From: Rhodobacter sp.
Lineage (GTDB): Bacteria; Pseudomonadota; Alphaproteobacteria; Rhodobacterales; Rhodobacteraceae
NCBI GenBank assembly: GCA_013824045.1
Contig: PNND01000429.1
Location: 1 to 8,007, forward strand
DNA: 8,007 nt
Direction of reading: 5' to 3'
The notes beneath the pieces were generated by a model. That model was not told the DNA's origin. It did no database searches and worked only from the letters and a program-made list of their open reading frames with translations. The stretch's first letter is position 1; every line of letters begins with the position of its first letter. A program made the position numbers and the translations under genes. Below, in pieces: positions 6,111 through 8,007 of the stretch.

Positions 6111-7925
6111 ATGCCTACGCTTGTGGGAATGCTCAGGCTGCTTGCGACCTCCGATCTGCATGCACATGCCTTTGGCTGGGACTATCACGCCGACCGACCG
6201 CAGGCCGGACTTGGTCTGTCAGACCTTGCGCATATGATCGATCTGGCGCGGGCGGAATGCCCCAATACCCTGCTTCTGGACAATGGCGATTTCCTGCAAG
6301 GCAGCCCGCTGGGTGACTGGGCGGCAGAACAGGGTGAGGATGTACCACACCCGATGATTTCGGCGATGAACGCGCTTGGCTATGATGCGGCCACGCTGGG
6401 CAATCACGAATTCAGCCACGGCCTGCCCTTGCTGCGCCGCGCCATGGCCGATGCCCATTTCCCTTTTGTGTCAGCCAATCTTCAACCAGTCGATGACGGG
6501 CCTTTCGCCCAGCGCTCCATCCTGATCGACCGCGATCTGACCGATGGCAAAGGCAAAAGCCGCCCGATCCGCATCGGCATCACGGGCATCGCGCCACCAC
6601 AGACCGTGATTTGGGAAGCAGGCCAGATCGACGGGCAGATCGTGGCCAGCGATGCCGTCCCGGCCGCAACCGAGGCGGTCAGTGCGTTGCGGCGGGCCGG
6701 GGCCGATATCGTGATCCTGCTGGCCCATACGGGCATGGGATCGGCAAGGTTGGAACAAGGGATGGAGAACGTCGCCCTGCCTCTGGCCCGGCTGGCGGGG
6801 GCGGATGCGATGATCCTAGGGCATACCCATCTGGTCTTTCCTGATCCGGCCACAGTCGCACCGGGTGGCGATGGCCCGCATCTGCACGGCAAACCCGCCG
6901 TCATGCCAGGCTTCTTCGGGTCGCATCTGGGCCAGATCGACATGACGCTGCGCCATGACGGCAGTCACTGGTCGCTGTCGGGCAGCAAGGCCGATCTCTT
7001 GCCCGCGCGGCCGGTGTCGGAGCCGCATCTCGGGCTGGAAACCGTTTGCGGGGCGGCGCATCAGGCGGCCCGCACATGGCTCGGCACCCGCATCGGCCAG
7101 ACGGATGTGCACCTGCACAGCTATTTCTCGCGCATCGCGCCCTGCAACATCATGCGGCTGGTGGCTGCTGCCGAGGCACGGCATGTGCGCCAGAGCCTGA
7201 CCGGCACGTCACTTGCCGATCTGCCAATCCTGTCTGCCACCGCCCCTTTCCGGGCCGGGGGGCGGGGCGGGGTCGCGAATTTCACCGACATCCCCCAAGG
7301 CCCGCTAGAGCTGCGTCACGCCGTGGACATCTATCCCTTTCCCAACAGCATCGTCGCGCTTCTGCTGACGGGCGAAGAATTGGGCGACTGGCTGGAACGG
7401 GCTGCCATCCAGTTCGCCACCCTCGATCCCGCGCAGCCGGACCGTCCGCTGGTCAACACCGACAGCCCGAGTTTTGATTTCGACCTGATCGCCGATTTGT
7501 CCTTTCAGTTCGATCTGACCAAACCGCCGCGTTTTGATGCGCGGGGCCAGTGCATCAACCCTGATGCTCACCGGATCCGGAGTCTTAGGTTCTGTGGCAA
7601 GCGGATCACCCCAGCGGATCGTTTCATCCTTGCCACCAACAGCTATCGCGCGGCGGGCAGCGGCGGCTTTCCCGGCTGTCAGCCAGACCGCATCCTGCTG
7701 GATGACAAGACCTCGACGCGATCCGCGCTCATCTCCTATCTCACCTCGGATGAGGGAAACACCGCCCCTGTGGCCTATGACTGGTCCTTTGCTCCGGTCG
7801 GGGCCAGCGCGACATTCGATACGGCTGCCACCGCCGAACATCTCCTGCCCTCCATCTCTGCCCTGCGGCCGGAACTGTTGGACGGGGCGGCACCGGGCTA
7901 CCGGCGCTTCCGTCTGCAACTGTGA
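6111..7925 (+). CDS. CpdB-like 2',3'-cyclic-nucleotide 2'-phosphodiesterase/3'-nucleotidase
   Basis: Two-domain metallophosphatase of 604 residues in the 5'-nucleotidase family; CpdB members open 2',3'-cyclic nucleotides and then remove the 3' phosphate. The N-terminal calcineurin-like domain has all metal-ligand motifs: D15 and H17 (TSDLHAH), D60 in NGDFLQGSP, N98-H99 in LGNHEF, H206 in LLAHTG, and H238/H240 in GHTH. The C-terminal nucleotide-binding domain shows PILSATAPFRAGGRGGVANF, VDIYPFPNSIVALLLTGEEL, and the CpdB-like ILATNSYRAAGSGGFPG (about 506-522). PSFDFDLIADLSFQFDL is also typical. ATG 6111 has GGGAG with 7 bases of spacing; the frame runs open far upstream, but that stretch is antisense to nudC. 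Unlike periplasmic E. coli CpdB (about 647 residues), no signal peptide precedes the first motif, so the enzyme is probably cytoplasmic. The gene symbol is left empty because orthology with cpdB is not certain. Confidence 0.9.
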   Translation: MPTLVGMLRLLATSDLHAHAFGWDYHADRPQAGLGLSDLAHMIDLARAECPNTLLLDNGDFLQGSPLGDWAAEQGEDVPHPMISAMNALGYDAATLGNHEFSHGLPLLRRAMADAHFPFVSANLQPVDDGPFAQRSILIDRDLTDGKGKSRPIRIGITGIAPPQTVIWEAGQIDGQIVASDAVPAATEAVSALRRAGADIVILLAHTGMGSARLEQGMENVALPLARLAGADAMILGHTHLVFPDPATVAPGGDGPHLHGKPAVMPGFFGSHLGQIDMTLRHDGSHWSLSGSKADLLPARPVSEPHLGLETVCGAAHQAARTWLGTRIGQTDVHLHSYFSRIAPCNIMRLVAAAEARHVRQSLTGTSLADLPILSATAPFRAGGRGGVANFTDIPQGPLELRHAVDIYPFPNSIVALLLTGEELGDWLERAAIQFATLDPAQPDRPLVNTDSPSFDFDLIADLSFQFDLTKPPRFDARGQCINPDAHRIRSLRFCGKRITPADRFILATNSYRAAGSGGFPGCQPDRILLDDKTSTRSALISYLTSDEGNTAPVAYDWSFAPVGASATFDTAATAEHLLPSISALRPELLDGAAPGYRRFRLQL

Positions 7926-7960
7926 TCGGGTAGGACAAGGCTCATCTTTCGGAGCGGCCC

Positions 7961-8007
7961 ATGTTCGACGCGATCTTCTTCGACCTTGACGGAACCCTTG
8001 TGGATAC
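7961..8007 (+). CDS. HAD-superfamily hydrolase (5' end only, cut by window)
   Basis: Only 15 full codons are visible: MFDAIFFDLDGTLVD. FDLDGTLVD is HAD motif I, in which the first Asp is the nucleophile and the second the acid/base. Such N-termini occur in phosphoglycolate phosphatase-like and beta-phosphoglucomutase-like members; which one cannot be told from this fragment. The ATG has GGAG 6 bases upstream and lies 35 bases after the stop of the cpdB-like gene, with no terminator between, so the two are probably co-transcribed. The protein continues past base 8007. Confidence 0.85.
   Translation, partial: MFDAIFFDLDGTLVD

Noticed and set aside
1..8007. Mobile elements, CRISPR arrays, tRNA/rRNA genes, defence or secretion systems
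   Set aside because: No transposase, integrase, spaced repeat array, tRNA-like cloverleaf or defence-type domain was recognised on either strand; all the large coding blocks are housekeeping or transport families.

Overview
The window looks like chromosomal DNA from an alphaproteobacterium of the Rhodobacteraceae type (Paracoccus/Rhodobacter relatives). The signs are high G+C with strong third-position G/C bias, a membrane-anchored cytochrome c of the CycM/cytochrome cy type known from that group, and a stand-alone prephenate dehydratase with an ACT domain. It contains seven protein genes: five complete, one cut by the left edge and one cut by the right edge. I see no mobile element, CRISPR array, rRNA or tRNA.

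Layout: (1) Positions 1-2733, minus strand: a peptide ABC importer of the YejABEF type, with yejA (periplasmic binding protein) followed 37 bases downstream by yejB (inner-membrane permease, cut at base 1). (2) Positions 2858-2895: a strong stem-loop terminator separating this operon from the next minus-strand gene. (3) Positions 2913-3434, minus: cycM, a membrane-tethered cytochrome c. (4) Positions 3435-3559: a compact divergent control region with promoter-like elements, a perfect 10-bp palindrome and a small GC hairpin with a T-run just before pheA. (5) Positions 3560-4393, plus: pheA, which makes phenylpyruvate for phenylalanine synthesis. (6) Positions 4408-4881, minus: an SRPBCC-fold protein of unknown function, converging on pheA with only 14 bases between stop codons, where an imperfect 18-bp tandem repeat carries both stops. 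(7) Positions 4963-5916, minus: nudC, NAD(H) pyrophosphatase. (8) Positions 5917-6110: a divergent control region with a dyad over a plus-strand promoter. (9) Positions 6111-7925, plus: a CpdB-like 2',3'-cyclic phosphodiesterase/3'-nucleotidase without a visible signal peptide. (10) From 7961, plus: the start of a HAD-type phosphatase, cut by the right edge.

The genes fall into three functional groups: peptide uptake (yejA-yejB), respiratory electron transfer next to aromatic amino acid synthesis (cycM/pheA), and nucleotide breakdown (nudC, the CpdB-like enzyme and possibly the HAD phosphatase). These are mostly ordinary housekeeping genes. I found no convincing new multi-gene system. The points worth checking are regulatory (6038-6057 and 3469-3539), the likely cytoplasmic location of the CpdB-like enzyme, extra cysteines in both visible parts of the peptide transporter, and the stop-codon tandem repeat.
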